From Paenibacillus barengoltzii NBRC 101215 (GTDB lineage: Bacteria; Bacillota; Bacilli; Paenibacillales; Paenibacillaceae): a stretch of DNA of 64,000 bases. The stretch lies in contig NZ_BILV01000012.1 of the NCBI RefSeq assembly GCF_004000745.1, positions 1 to 64,000 of the forward strand, read 5' to 3'. A program made the translations under genes and the position numbers. Shown here in pieces: positions 45,601 through 54,344 of the stretch. The notes beneath the pieces were generated by a model, which saw only the letters and a program-made list of their open reading frames with translations, ran no database searches and was not told the DNA's origin. The first letter of the stretch is position 1. Each line of letters opens with the position of its first letter.

Positions 45601-46703
45601 AGTCCTTTGAGTACGGAGATCGAGAAGTAGGCACCTATGAAGTGTTCGCCTCCGTTGCGAATATGCTCATTGGTTTCGGGTTGCTTACTTTGCCGCGTAT
45701 CATCGTACAAAAGACACATTCTGTTGATGGGTGGGTATCGATTCTCATCGGCGGTGTTGGTGCCATATTCTTTTCGTGGATTGTCGCCAAGCTCATCAGC
45801 CGATTTCCAAAGCAGAACCTGTATGAAATCGGCGGTGCGGTCATCGGAAAGCCGCTGGCCCTCCTGATCACTCTTATGTTCGCTGTATATATGTTAGCAT
45901 TCGTGGCTTATGAGACCCGAGGCGTTGCAAGCATTTCGCGCCTTTACTTGTTCGATCGGACACCGGTAGAGATCGTCAGCCTCGTCTTTCTCCTAGTGCT
46001 CATCTATGGCGTATCCGGACCTAGTGTGACCTTGTTCCGGTTAAATACATTGTTTTTACCCATCGTGATCATGCTGATCTTCGTCTTATTATTGATGAAT
46101 ATCAGCCATTTTGATTTCCATAACCTAATGCCGTTTTTTGTGACCGATTGGCGGGAGTTGGTGATAACTTCCAAGGAGTCGACCTTTTCATTTCTCGGGT
46201 TTGAGATTTTATTGTTCTATAATTCAATCCTCAACAACCCGAAGAAAGCCGTAAAAGCCTCCACCTTGGGGATGCTTATTCCGCTTATTCTCTATTTGCT
46301 CGTGTTTTTAATCACCTTGGGCATGTTTGGTGCTGAGGTGACCGCCAGCACGCTGTATCCCACGGAGGAGTTGGCCAAGCAAGTTGAGGTACCCGGGGGC
46401 TTTTTTGAACGGTTTGAGTCGATTTTTTTCTCAGTTTGGATACTTACGCTATTTAATTCAGCGGCGATGGCCTTCGATGTGTCTCTCTCGGCGATAGAAG
46501 CTGTATTTTCAAAAGCGAAGCGCATGGCGCTGGCGATTGGGTTAGGCCCGATTCTGTTCCTCATCATCATGCAGCCGCAAAATATAGATGAACTTCAGCT
46601 GTTTGCTGAATGGATTAGTTACGCTGGCATCGGGGTGGGGATGGTCATTCCAACCCTTCTGTTATTGTTGGCGATCCTGCGGGGGGTGAAGGGACGTGCG
46701 TAG
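45597..46703 (+). CDS. Spore germination permease, GerB family (cluster 2)
   Basis: 368 residues, ATG 45597 overlapping the gerA stop. About ten membrane helices; starts with a short hydrophilic stretch and then EVFASVANMLIGFGLLTLPR, typical of GerKB. Residues that shape the ligand pocket differ from cluster 1, so a different germinant is likely. It overlaps gerC by eight bases. Confidence 0.92.
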   Translation: MKSFEYGDREVGTYEVFASVANMLIGFGLLTLPRIIVQKTHSVDGWVSILIGGVGAIFFSWIVAKLISRFPKQNLYEIGGAVIGKPLALLITLMFAVYMLAFVAYETRGVASISRLYLFDRTPVEIVSLVFLLVLIYGVSGPSVTLFRLNTLFLPIVIMLIFVLLLMNISHFDFHNLMPFFVTDWRELVITSKESTFSFLGFEILLFYNSILNNPKKAVKASTLGMLIPLILYLLVFLITLGMFGAEVTASTLYPTEELAKQVEVPGGFFERFESIFFSVWILTLFNSAAMAFDVSLSAIEAVFSKAKRMALAIGLGPILFLIIMQPQNIDELQLFAEWISYAGIGVGMVIPTLLLLLAILRGVKGRA

Positions 46704-47865
46704 AGTTTGCTGTGTTGGGTTCGCCGCACTAATCCTAGCCTTAGGGTTGACCGGTTGCTGGGACCGGGTCGAAATTGAAGATCGAGGGTTTGTCGTAGGG
46801 GCCGGAATCGATCTTGCCGATGAGGAAGAGGCGCAGAACGGGCAATTTATCCTTACCTACCAATTTGTCATTCCAGGGGGGCTGCAGGCAAGAGAAGGCG
46901 ACAGTAAAAACGGGAGTTCTTCCAAAGCTTACTTTAACCTGTCTACTAACGCGAATACGATGTTTGCGGCGGCTCGCAAGATGTCCTATCAAACGAGCCG
47001 CAGCCCCTATTTGCAACATATGCGCATGATCCTGATTTCTCGGAAACTGTCTGAAAGCGGAGAGCTTGCCTCTGTATTGGATCTTTTCCTCCGTGACCAT
47101 GAAATGCGTCGAGCCACGAAAATTATGGTGACGGAAGGAGATGCGCGTGAAGTACTGGCGACGAATCCGAAAAATGAGAAGCTCCCGGTGATGTTTTTTG
47201 AATCCACTTCACTAAATCCAACGAAGAGCTCCAGCATTTATCCGCCAACGAACATCGGAGAAGTCCAAGCCTACATCTTGTCCAAGAGCAGCTTCGCCCT
47301 TCCAATCATCCGTAAACTGGGAAATGAGGTTTCCGTATCGGGGACTGCGCTCTTCGACAATGCTCAGAAGCTGAAGGGGCTCCTGAACGAAGAGGAGACT
47401 TCGGGATTAAACATTTTACGCGGCACCGCCCAGGACGGGGTTCTGGAGATCCATGTGAATGACGAGTATATGGCGTATGAGATCAAAGGCTTGCGTCAGA
47501 GCATTCAGGCGGATGTGTCCGATCCCGAGCATATCCGGTTTACCATCCATCTGGAGTTGGAGGGAAACGTTGGTGAGACCCAGGAGCGATTGGATCTGCT
47601 TTCCGCTCATCAGCTTGCGGAACTCGAGGAGAAAACCGAGCAAGAAGTAATCCGCATCACCAATGGAACATTAACGAAGCTGCAGCAGGAATTTAGAGTG
47701 GATGTTCTTGATTTAGGAGACGAGCTGAATCGCAGGCATCATGCGCTTTGGCAGAGCATCAAGGACGATTGGGAGCAGGGCGAACGTTATTTTTCCCGAT
47801 GCGATATCGAAGTAAAAGTCCGCGCCAAGATTCGCATCGTAGGTTCAACGTTGGAAACCAAATAA
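46696..47865 (+). CDS. Spore germination lipoprotein, GerC family (cluster 2)
   Basis: 389 residues from GTG 46696, within the gerB stop region. Lipobox L-T-G-C with Cys21, then the GerC start WDRVEIEDRGFVVGAGID. Conserved segments AARKMSYQTSRSPYLQHMR and a C-terminal DIEVKVRAKIR strand support the family. Gene order here is A-B-C, against A-C-D-B in cluster 1. Confidence 0.92.
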   Translation: MRRVCCVGFAALILALGLTGCWDRVEIEDRGFVVGAGIDLADEEEAQNGQFILTYQFVIPGGLQAREGDSKNGSSSKAYFNLSTNANTMFAAARKMSYQTSRSPYLQHMRMILISRKLSESGELASVLDLFLRDHEMRRATKIMVTEGDAREVLATNPKNEKLPVMFFESTSLNPTKSSSIYPPTNIGEVQAYILSKSSFALPIIRKLGNEVSVSGTALFDNAQKLKGLLNEEETSGLNILRGTAQDGVLEIHVNDEYMAYEIKGLRQSIQADVSDPEHIRFTIHLELEGNVGETQERLDLLSAHQLAELEEKTEQEVIRITNGTLTKLQQEFRVDVLDLGDELNRRHHALWQSIKDDWEQGERYFSRCDIEVKVRAKIRIVGSTLETK

Positions 47866-47884
47866 GGAAGGAGGAGAATAGCTC

Positions 47885-48025
47885 ATGTGGAATATCGTGC
47901 GAGATCGGCTTCCTACCACGATGACCTGGGTCTGTGCAGTATTGTCGGCGGTGATTCCTTGGATTGTCTATTCCATCAATCAGGCGCTGCATCATTACGG
48001 GGATCCACCATGGAAGAGGAAGTGA
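47885..48025 (+). CDS. Small single-helix membrane protein at the end of germination cluster 2
   Basis: 46 codons from ATG 47885 to TGA 48025, with GGAAGGAGGAGA starting directly after the gerC stop, a strong RBS with slightly long spacing. The peptide begins MWNIVRDRLP, has one hydrophobic segment of about 20 residues (TMTWVCAVLSAVIPWIVYSI) and a basic end PPWKRK. It has no second helix, so it does not match the usual D subunit. Position suggests a receptor accessory protein. The family is not recognised. Confidence 0.6.
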   Translation: MWNIVRDRLPTTMTWVCAVLSAVIPWIVYSINQALHHYGDPPWKRK

Positions 48026-48068
48026 ATATCCGGGGCTTTTGACCTGCATCCCAATGAATAAAGCAGCA

Positions 48069-48187
48069 ATAACCCCCCTTCCAAAACACGCCTTTAGGAC
48101 TATTCAGGGCGGAGTAGGTTTGCGCGATATTTATATGTAAAGGTAGATTTTAGGCGGTGTACGCGCAGATTAAGAAGGGGGGGTTAT
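48069..48187 (+). promoter_or_regulatory. Structured leader with anti-RBS before the HD-GYP gene
   Basis: ATAACCCCCCTT (48069-48080) is complementary to AAGGGGGGGTTAT (48175-48187), which is the ribosome binding site of the next gene, with one G bulged. Between them TGCGCG (48121-48126) can pair with CGCGCA (48162-48167), and CGCCT near 48090 can pair with either AGGGCG near 48106 or AGGCG near 48151. If transcribed, the RBS could be hidden. It does not resemble a c-di-GMP riboswitch that I can recognise. Confidence 0.45.
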
Positions 48188-49234
48188 ATGAGAACTCACG
48201 TCATGGAGCTTCAGGAAGGGGATCGTCTGAGAACCGATGTGTTTAACCGAGCCGGGTTGCACATTCTTCCGAAGGGGACAAGCATTCATGCGGAGGAAAT
48301 CGCCCTGCTGATTCGGCAGAGTATCGATTATGTCGATATCGAATTACGCGAAGGGGAAGTTACCCTGAACTCTAGCAAGAATTCAAGCTTTATCCAGCAT
48401 TTGCGCGATAACTTTTATTTTACAGTGAAGGGGTATCAAACGTTATTTTTAGAGGCGCTGACGACCGGGAAGTTTAATCAATCCATGGTTGAGCAGCATT
48501 TGGTGCCTATGCTTGAGGTCCTGGATCGAAATAAGGATGTTGTGTCACTCCTGATCGCCTTCACGGAAGAGGATGTTAATATTTATAACCACTCATTGCA
48601 GGTGGGTCTGTTATCCTATTATATTGCCACTTGGTTGGGACACCCGCCAAATGAATGTTATGAAATTAGCAAGGCGGGGTATCTGCACGATATCGGGAAG
48701 AGTCAGGTGCGGCAATCCCTTCGCAACCGCGAGCATGAATTAACGGGGGAAGAACGGGAGGAAATGAATCGTCATACCTCCTACGGTTATGACATTATCC
48801 GCCGATCGACAGGGGAAGAAGTGACGGCTCTCGTCGCACTTCAGCATCATGAACGGGAAGACGGCTCCGGTTATCCGGCTGGCTTGCGCAAAGAGAAAAT
48901 TCATCCTTATGCCGAAATCGTTGCGGTAGCGAATGAATACATAGCGATGACGTCTCCAGACGCATCAGGTTCGCGGCAGGATATCTTGACGGTGCTGCGA
49001 AACATTTATAATCTCGGCTTCGGCAAGCTGAATGAGAAGGCGGTTCAAGCGTTGACGGCCAATCTTCTGCCGAATTTCATCGGGAAGAAAGTGAAACTAA
49101 GCAACGGTGAAACGGCGACGATTGTTTGGAACAACCCTACTGATATTTTCAAACCGTTGGTGCAAATCGACGAGTGGCAGTTCCGGGATTTGTCGAGAGA
49201 ACGAAATATCGATTTAGTGCATGTGTTTATGTAA
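48188..49234 (+). CDS. HD-GYP domain protein, putative c-di-GMP phosphodiesterase
   Basis: 348 residues, ATG 48188 with AAGGGGGGG upstream. An N-terminal domain of about 110 residues (resembling the DUF3391-like N-domain) precedes the HD-GYP domain. Visible motifs: HSLQVGLLSYYIA, LHDIGK with His167-Asp168, the HH of LQHHEREDGSGYP, and the G-Y-P itself. These metal ligands are complete, so hydrolysis of cyclic di-GMP to GMP or pGpG is likely. No membrane helix or receiver domain is present. Monocistronic with its own terminator. Confidence 0.88.
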   Translation: MRTHVMELQEGDRLRTDVFNRAGLHILPKGTSIHAEEIALLIRQSIDYVDIELREGEVTLNSSKNSSFIQHLRDNFYFTVKGYQTLFLEALTTGKFNQSMVEQHLVPMLEVLDRNKDVVSLLIAFTEEDVNIYNHSLQVGLLSYYIATWLGHPPNECYEISKAGYLHDIGKSQVRQSLRNREHELTGEEREEMNRHTSYGYDIIRRSTGEEVTALVALQHHEREDGSGYPAGLRKEKIHPYAEIVAVANEYIAMTSPDASGSRQDILTVLRNIYNLGFGKLNEKAVQALTANLLPNFIGKKVKLSNGETATIVWNNPTDIFKPLVQIDEWQFRDLSRERNIDLVHVFM

Positions 49235-49256
49235 AATTACATAAATCCAGTGGAAG

Positions 49257-49297
49257 CAACCCGCACTCCATCGAAGGAGCAAGGGTTGTTTTTTATT
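49257..49297 (+). terminator. Rho-independent terminator after the HD-GYP gene
   Basis: CAACCC (49257-49262) pairs with GGGTTG (49283-49288), with inner ACTCC/GGAG pairing, followed by eight T. Confidence 0.85.
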
Positions 49298-49382
49298 TAG
49301 TTGAGACCCCTTGTACGCCAAACTTTTCTGAGCGTCGTCAGACGGGTACAATAGGTGTCGAGGAAGTAAAATGGAGGCGCTT

Positions 49383-50078
49383 ATGGAGAAGACGAGAATC
49401 CTAATCATCGACGACGAAGCGGCTATTGCCGATTTGTTGGCTTACGGGTTGTCTAAGGAAGGGTTTGACACCCGCACCGCCGGAAGCGGAGCCGAAGGGC
49501 TAGAGCTGATGAAGACGTTCCAGCCGGATCTTTTGTTGCTGGACTGGATGCTGCCGGACCAAAGTGGTCTGGACATTTGCAAGAAAGTAACGGCTGTTTA
49601 CAACCTTCCAATTCTGATGATTACGGCAAAATCCGATATTACTGATAAAATTCTGGGTCTGGAATTTGGGGCGGACGACTACATTACGAAGCCATTTGAT
49701 TTGCGGGAGGTGGTCGCCCGAATCCGTACGATCCTTCGGCGGGTTCAGCCTGCCGCCGGGCTTGAAACTTCCCCGCAGGAAGAGCGGATTCGCTTCAAGA
49801 ATATCGAGGTCATCGAAAGCGAAAGGCTCGTACGTAAAGACGGAGAGCCTGTAGATTTAACTCCAAAGGAATTTGATCTGCTGCTGCGTCTGTATCATCA
49901 CCGGGGCAAAATCTATACGCGTTCGGAGCTGCTGGATCTCGTGTGGGGGTATGACTTTCCTGGCGATACGCGCACCGTTGACACGCATATCCAGCGATTG
50001 CGCAAAAAGCTCGACGCGAGCGACCTGATCACAACTGTGTTCGGTGTCGGGTATAAATTCGAGAAACAGGTGGACTAA
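49383..50078 (+). CDS. OmpR/PhoB-family response regulator
   Basis: 231 residues from ATG 49383, since GGAGG lies five bases upstream and the in-frame ATG 49371 overlaps that GGAGG. Receiver domain with DDE, phosphoacceptor Asp54 (LLDWMLPD) and ITKPFD. The winged-helix output domain has VDLTPKEFDLLLRL and RTVDTHIQRLRKKL. It is 3 bases before the kinase gene. Targets unknown; the envelope genes downstream are candidates. Confidence 0.92.
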   Translation: MEKTRILIIDDEAAIADLLAYGLSKEGFDTRTAGSGAEGLELMKTFQPDLLLLDWMLPDQSGLDICKKVTAVYNLPILMITAKSDITDKILGLEFGADDYITKPFDLREVVARIRTILRRVQPAAGLETSPQEERIRFKNIEVIESERLVRKDGEPVDLTPKEFDLLLRLYHHRGKIYTRSELLDLVWGYDFPGDTRTVDTHIQRLRKKLDASDLITTVFGVGYKFEKQVD

Positions 50079-50081
50079 GCG

Positions 50082-51551
50082 ATGGTTCGCACGATTCGAG
50101 GGAAGTTTCTTGTCGGCTTTTTTCTCATCTTTGCCCTGTCCTTTCTATTGCTGAATCAAACGGTAGACCACCTCATCCAGAAGAACAACCAGAACATGAT
50201 CACGGACGACTTGATTGGTCTGAAGAAAAACAGCAACATCTATGTTCGGCAGGCGTTCTTAATCAATCACTTCACGAACGACGATCTCTATTTCGGGCAA
50301 ATGGCTGAAGAGATCGTCAGTGACCTGAAACGGGCGACCTCCAGCGAGGTCAGCGCCTATACGGTGGACGGGGTGCTGCTTCATGCCTCATCCAATGAGG
50401 CGTTTGCCGGTGCAACTGATGAGGATTTAAAGCAAGCGCTCGAGGGCAAAACCGCCTACACGATCACCTATAAACAAGGGACGGCCGCCGTGCATTACTC
50501 CTACCCGGTGATCATTGATGGAAGTCATGTGGGAATCTTGCGGTTTGCCAAGGACTTCTCTTTGCTGTACGAGCAGAGCGATACCATTCTGAAGACCATC
50601 ACGTATTTGGCTTTTGGCATATTGGCTGTAGCTTTCTTATTTTCTTATTTGTTGTCCCGTAATCTGACGATTCCCCTGGTCAAGCTCAGCAATGCCTCGA
50701 GCGAAGTGATGAAGGGGAATCTGGACGTGCGCATTGACGTCAAACCGACGCGGCGGGATGAAATTGGTCGACTGGCCGCGAACTTTAACGAGATGATCGG
50801 ACAGATCAAGCAGCAAATTGCTCGCATCGAACGAGACCGCGACCGCCTGGAGCGTTTAAATCGGCAGCGGAAAACCTTCTTCGACAATGTGACCCATGAG
50901 CTGAAGACGCCGCTGACTTCCATTCTTGGATATGCAGAAATCATCCGCCAGCAAGGGGAGTCGGATCGGGCTTTTTTTGAGAAAGGCATGAACCATGTCG
51001 TTCAAGAAAGTGAGCGATTGCATGGGATGGTACTGAGATTGTTGGAATTATCGCGGGAAACGGCAGGCAGCGAAGAGTTCAAACAGGTGGACACGGGACA
51101 ACTGTTGCGCGATACGTGCGAGGCATTGGCCTTTAAAGCCAAGCGCTACCATAAATCGATACACAGCGAGATCGAGGAAGGGCTTCACGTCTACGGACAG
51201 GAAGACCGCATCCGGCAGATCTTCATCAATTTGCTGGACAACGCGATTAAATACAGCAAACCGTATTCGGAGATTGAAGTTCAAGCCAAGCGGGCAGGGG
51301 AGCAGGTTCGTTATCGATTTGCCAACCTGGGGGAGACAATTCCACCGGAACAATTAAACGAAATCTTCGAGCCGTATTATGTCCCTGAGCGGCATGGTGC
51401 GAAGGAGACGGGGAGCGTTGGTTTGGGACTGGGCATCGTGAAATCGATCGTGGATGATCATGGAGGGACTGTTCGGATGACGAGCGAAAACGAATTGACC
51501 ACGGTTGTGGTGGAGCTGCCATTCATGAAGTCGGAAGGAGAGTTGGCATGA
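50082..51551 (+). CDS. HAMP-containing sensor histidine kinase
   Basis: 489 residues, ATG 50082 with AGGTGGA upstream. Membrane helices at about 8-27 and 165-187 bracket an extracytoplasmic domain of about 135 residues. HAMP follows, then a coiled coil, HisKA with His272 in THELKTPLTSILGYAE, and HATPase with N-box NLLDNAIKYSK and GLGLGIVKSIVDDHGG. Overlaps the lipoprotein gene by ATGA. It senses an unknown outside signal, possibly through that lipoprotein. Confidence 0.92.
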   Translation: MVRTIRGKFLVGFFLIFALSFLLLNQTVDHLIQKNNQNMITDDLIGLKKNSNIYVRQAFLINHFTNDDLYFGQMAEEIVSDLKRATSSEVSAYTVDGVLLHASSNEAFAGATDEDLKQALEGKTAYTITYKQGTAAVHYSYPVIIDGSHVGILRFAKDFSLLYEQSDTILKTITYLAFGILAVAFLFSYLLSRNLTIPLVKLSNASSEVMKGNLDVRIDVKPTRRDEIGRLAANFNEMIGQIKQQIARIERDRDRLERLNRQRKTFFDNVTHELKTPLTSILGYAEIIRQQGESDRAFFEKGMNHVVQESERLHGMVLRLLELSRETAGSEEFKQVDTGQLLRDTCEALAFKAKRYHKSIHSEIEEGLHVYGQEDRIRQIFINLLDNAIKYSKPYSEIEVQAKRAGEQVRYRFANLGETIPPEQLNEIFEPYYVPERHGAKETGSVGLGLGIVKSIVDDHGGTVRMTSENELTTVVVELPFMKSEGELA

Positions 51552-52702
51552 AACTGCGAATATGGATGATCGCTGTATCGTTGTTGATCGCGGTCACTCT
51601 ACTGCCCGGCTGTGCTGGCAGCCCCCAGACCCAGATGATCATTATCCCGGATGCGGAGGAAAGTCAACATGCAGACGAGCCTACGGGGCCCTTCAAGGTA
51701 GAGAAAATCTATCGAATTCCTCTCGCTGCCAAAGGCGGACTGTTGGGGTGGTTTGGTACCGATTCTTTGCTGGGGGTTTATAACGGAACCAACGGATCGC
51801 AAATTCTCGAGGAAATCAAGCCCCCATATGAGGACTTGCAGAAGGTTCGCGCATTGGGGGCCAAGCAGTACGTTTTCGATCTATCCCCGGACGGCAAGCG
51901 AATTACCGCCATTGAGGAGAAGGGAAGCCATTATGAGCTTCAGCTGCTGTCTTTGACCGGAGAAGCAGATCTCAAGCTAAAAACCATAGACACTTCTGAG
52001 CTCACGACGAAACAGTTTACTTGGTCGGACAACAGTCGGTATCTCGCCTTCACTAATTATGTATCGGAACCTGAAGTGACAGGTCAATCTGAGATCGTGG
52101 TCTATGACATGCAAAATAGGACTTCGGAAATTTACAAGATTCCGTTTCTGAAGGAAGGGCAGACGGAACTGTACAACTCAGTCCATGTCTCCGATGACGG
52201 GAACAACGCATTTCTTCTTGTCCAACGGATCGATGAAACGAGGCTGGTAGCCGGAAAGTTGAAGGACGGGGAATTCGTCGCTCAATATGAACATGCGTTA
52301 AGCCGGTATGGCCAAGCCGCATGGCTCAATGACAATCAAGTAGCCTTCCTAAGTCAGGACGGGACGTTGTATGCATACGATTTGCGGAATGAGGCAGTGG
52401 CTGTGCTACTGGATTATGCCCTTACCTTCGAGCTGTCCAGAGACCGTCATACCATCGCCTATAGTAAGGAAGATGGTACCTTGCTTGCTGGTAGAGTACA
52501 GGGCAACAATATAATCAATGCGAGTCCAATATATCAGGGGGTGCTGCCCTACCAGATGTCCTGGAGCGAGGATAATCGAAGATTGTTGATCTTTGGCGGG
52601 AGAAGTCTGATTCGCAGTTCACAGGGGCCTGCCGTCGTGCCAAGCGCGGAATACTCCGTTCAGGAATCTGACTGGCTGCCCTTCATTATCGAATTGAAAT
52701 AA
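51548..52702 (+). CDS. Lipoprotein with beta-propeller-like repeats
   Basis: 384 residues, ATG 51548 overlapping the kinase stop. Lipobox L-P-G-C with Cys22. The rest shows several TolB/WD40-like blades: FDLSPDGKRITAIEE, FTWSDNSRYLAFTNY, VHVSDDGNNAFLLV, and MSWSEDNRRLLIFGG. No enzyme motif is visible. Tight coupling to the two-component genes suggests an outside partner or modulator of the kinase. Inference only; no named family recognised. Confidence 0.75.
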   Translation: MKLRIWMIAVSLLIAVTLLPGCAGSPQTQMIIIPDAEESQHADEPTGPFKVEKIYRIPLAAKGGLLGWFGTDSLLGVYNGTNGSQILEEIKPPYEDLQKVRALGAKQYVFDLSPDGKRITAIEEKGSHYELQLLSLTGEADLKLKTIDTSELTTKQFTWSDNSRYLAFTNYVSEPEVTGQSEIVVYDMQNRTSEIYKIPFLKEGQTELYNSVHVSDDGNNAFLLVQRIDETRLVAGKLKDGEFVAQYEHALSRYGQAAWLNDNQVAFLSQDGTLYAYDLRNEAVAVLLDYALTFELSRDRHTIAYSKEDGTLLAGRVQGNNIINASPIYQGVLPYQMSWSEDNRRLLIFGGRSLIRSSQGPAVVPSAEYSVQESDWLPFIIELK

Positions 52703-52713
52703 CGTCTTAGCTT

Positions 52714-52748
52714 AAACAGGAGCGTGAGTTTGAAACGCTCCTGTTTTT
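52714..52748 (+). terminator. Rho-independent terminator of the two-component operon
   Basis: AAACAGGAGCG (52714-52724) pairs with CGCTCCTGTTT (52736-52746), followed by more T and G. Confidence 0.87.
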
Positions 52749-52879
52749 TTGTGTTTACAGTTTGGAGACATTTTGTTGACAACTCGGTCAAACGATGGTG
52801 ACATCTCCCCTTTACGATGAAGGTGGCCCAAAAAACAGGAATTGCCTTATCGTCATGCGGCCGAAAGGAGTATAGGACG

Positions 52880-54256
52880 TTGAAAACTTCAATCAAAACA
52901 AGAGCAATAACGACGGCAGCGGTGAGTTTCATCCTATTGTTTTCACTAGCTGCCTGTCATGGTGGGGGAGGAGCGTCTCCAAATCCCCAAATCGGTGAAT
53001 CGGGCAACCTCGTGGGCGAACCGCCAAGCCAGGATCCCGATGACGTTGGAAAAACAACGTTGGTTCTGTCGAGCTTTTTTCCAGATGCTCGTCTGGAGAA
53101 GCTGGTCAACCAATATGAAAAGATCCACCCGGAGGTGGACATCCAACTTCAGTTCGTGCAATCCGATGATGCTCATATGGAGGCGGAGATGGAGAAGTAT
53201 CTGACCCAAACGAATACGGCCATGCTGGCAGGAAAGGGGCCGGATTTGCTCATCCTGGATGATTTGCCGGCCGCCAATTATGTAAAGAACGGACTGCTTG
53301 TTAACTTCGATGAGTTGATCGCACAAGATCCTACTTTTAAGAAAACGGACTATTTCTCAAATATATTGGACAATGCCAAGCTTGGCGGCGGCTTGTACGC
53401 GATGCCGACTTCATTCTTCCTGCTCGGACTGGCCGGCGACGAAGAAGCGCTCGCGAAGGCTGGAGTGGAGATCGACGACCAATCTTGGTCTTGGAACGAT
53501 TTCGCCGTTCTTTCCGAGCAATTGGTGAACAAAACGTATCCGCATGTCATCCAAACAGAACCTCAATACATGCTGAATTGGATGGTGTCCGACAATTTAT
53601 CGCTATTTGTGGACGAGCCCAAGGGAATGGCCAAATTCAACACGAGCAGCTTTACCGGCTTAATGAAGCAGGTGCAGAACATGGCCGAAGACGGAGTGAT
53701 TGGCATGGAGGGAGCCCCTTATTTCTTCCCTGTGCAGATCAATTCGCCTGCCGATTACTTCGAATCACTAAAAAGCTATCGGAGTCCAAACATGAAGCTT
53801 TACGTCAAGCCGCATGCCCAAGACGTGGGGGCCGGCGGGTACTTTCAACCGTATCAAAGCATCGGATTGAATCGCAGCTCCAAAGCCAAGGAACAAGCCT
53901 GGGACTTCGTGAAATTTATGATCTCGAATCAAGTGCCGGTCGATCCGAACCATGCCGGCTTCCCGCTCAATAAGCAGCTTTACAAACAGGAAGTCGAACA
54001 GTTGAAAAAAGAAGGAGCCGTACAAACCGCCAAGGAGGGCCCATTGAAGGGGGTACCCGTCCAAGTCGAGCTGGACAAGCTGGTTGCGTTTGAGCAGTTT
54101 CTGACCGGTGCGACCCATATGGTATCTAAATTTCAGCCGGATCAACTGTCGGAAATCATTACTGAAGAGTCCAAAGCTTTCTTCAGCGGGCAAAAATCCG
54201 CTGAGGACGTCGCAGGCCTGATCCAAAACAAGGTCACGACGTATCTCAATGAATAG
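52880..54256 (+). CDS. Extracellular solute-binding lipoprotein (family 1)
   Basis: 458 residues from TTG 52880, with AAAGGAG nine bases upstream; the ATG at 52817 has no RBS. Lipobox L-A-A-C with Cys26. The mature protein fits the UgpB/MsmE-like group: TTLVLSSFFPDARLEKLVNQYEK near the start, GPDLLILDD, YAMPTSFF, and the late SSKAKEQAWDFVKFMIS motif. No permeases are adjacent, so either they lie elsewhere or it senses rather than transports. It sits between a two-component operon and a cell-wall amidase. Confidence 0.85.
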   Translation: MKTSIKTRAITTAAVSFILLFSLAACHGGGGASPNPQIGESGNLVGEPPSQDPDDVGKTTLVLSSFFPDARLEKLVNQYEKIHPEVDIQLQFVQSDDAHMEAEMEKYLTQTNTAMLAGKGPDLLILDDLPAANYVKNGLLVNFDELIAQDPTFKKTDYFSNILDNAKLGGGLYAMPTSFFLLGLAGDEEALAKAGVEIDDQSWSWNDFAVLSEQLVNKTYPHVIQTEPQYMLNWMVSDNLSLFVDEPKGMAKFNTSSFTGLMKQVQNMAEDGVIGMEGAPYFFPVQINSPADYFESLKSYRSPNMKLYVKPHAQDVGAGGYFQPYQSIGLNRSSKAKEQAWDFVKFMISNQVPVDPNHAGFPLNKQLYKQEVEQLKKEGAVQTAKEGPLKGVPVQVELDKLVAFEQFLTGATHMVSKFQPDQLSEIITEESKAFFSGQKSAEDVAGLIQNKVTTYLNE

Positions 54257-54344
54257 CAGCAGTGATCATGAACAGCACGGATCCGATTCTGGGAGAGGGT
54301 CGGTTCCGATTTGAGGGAGATAGAGAACACTCGGAGGAGAAGTT

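Noticed and set aside
48026-48187. c-di-GMP riboswitch before the HD-GYP gene
   Set aside because: The gene function makes it tempting, but I cannot find the conserved core of GEMM-I or GEMM-II; only base-paired segments can be supported.
52776-52804. Promoter of the solute-binding protein gene
   Set aside because: TTGACA is perfect, but the -10 at 17 bases (TGACAT) is poor; not strong enough to annotate.
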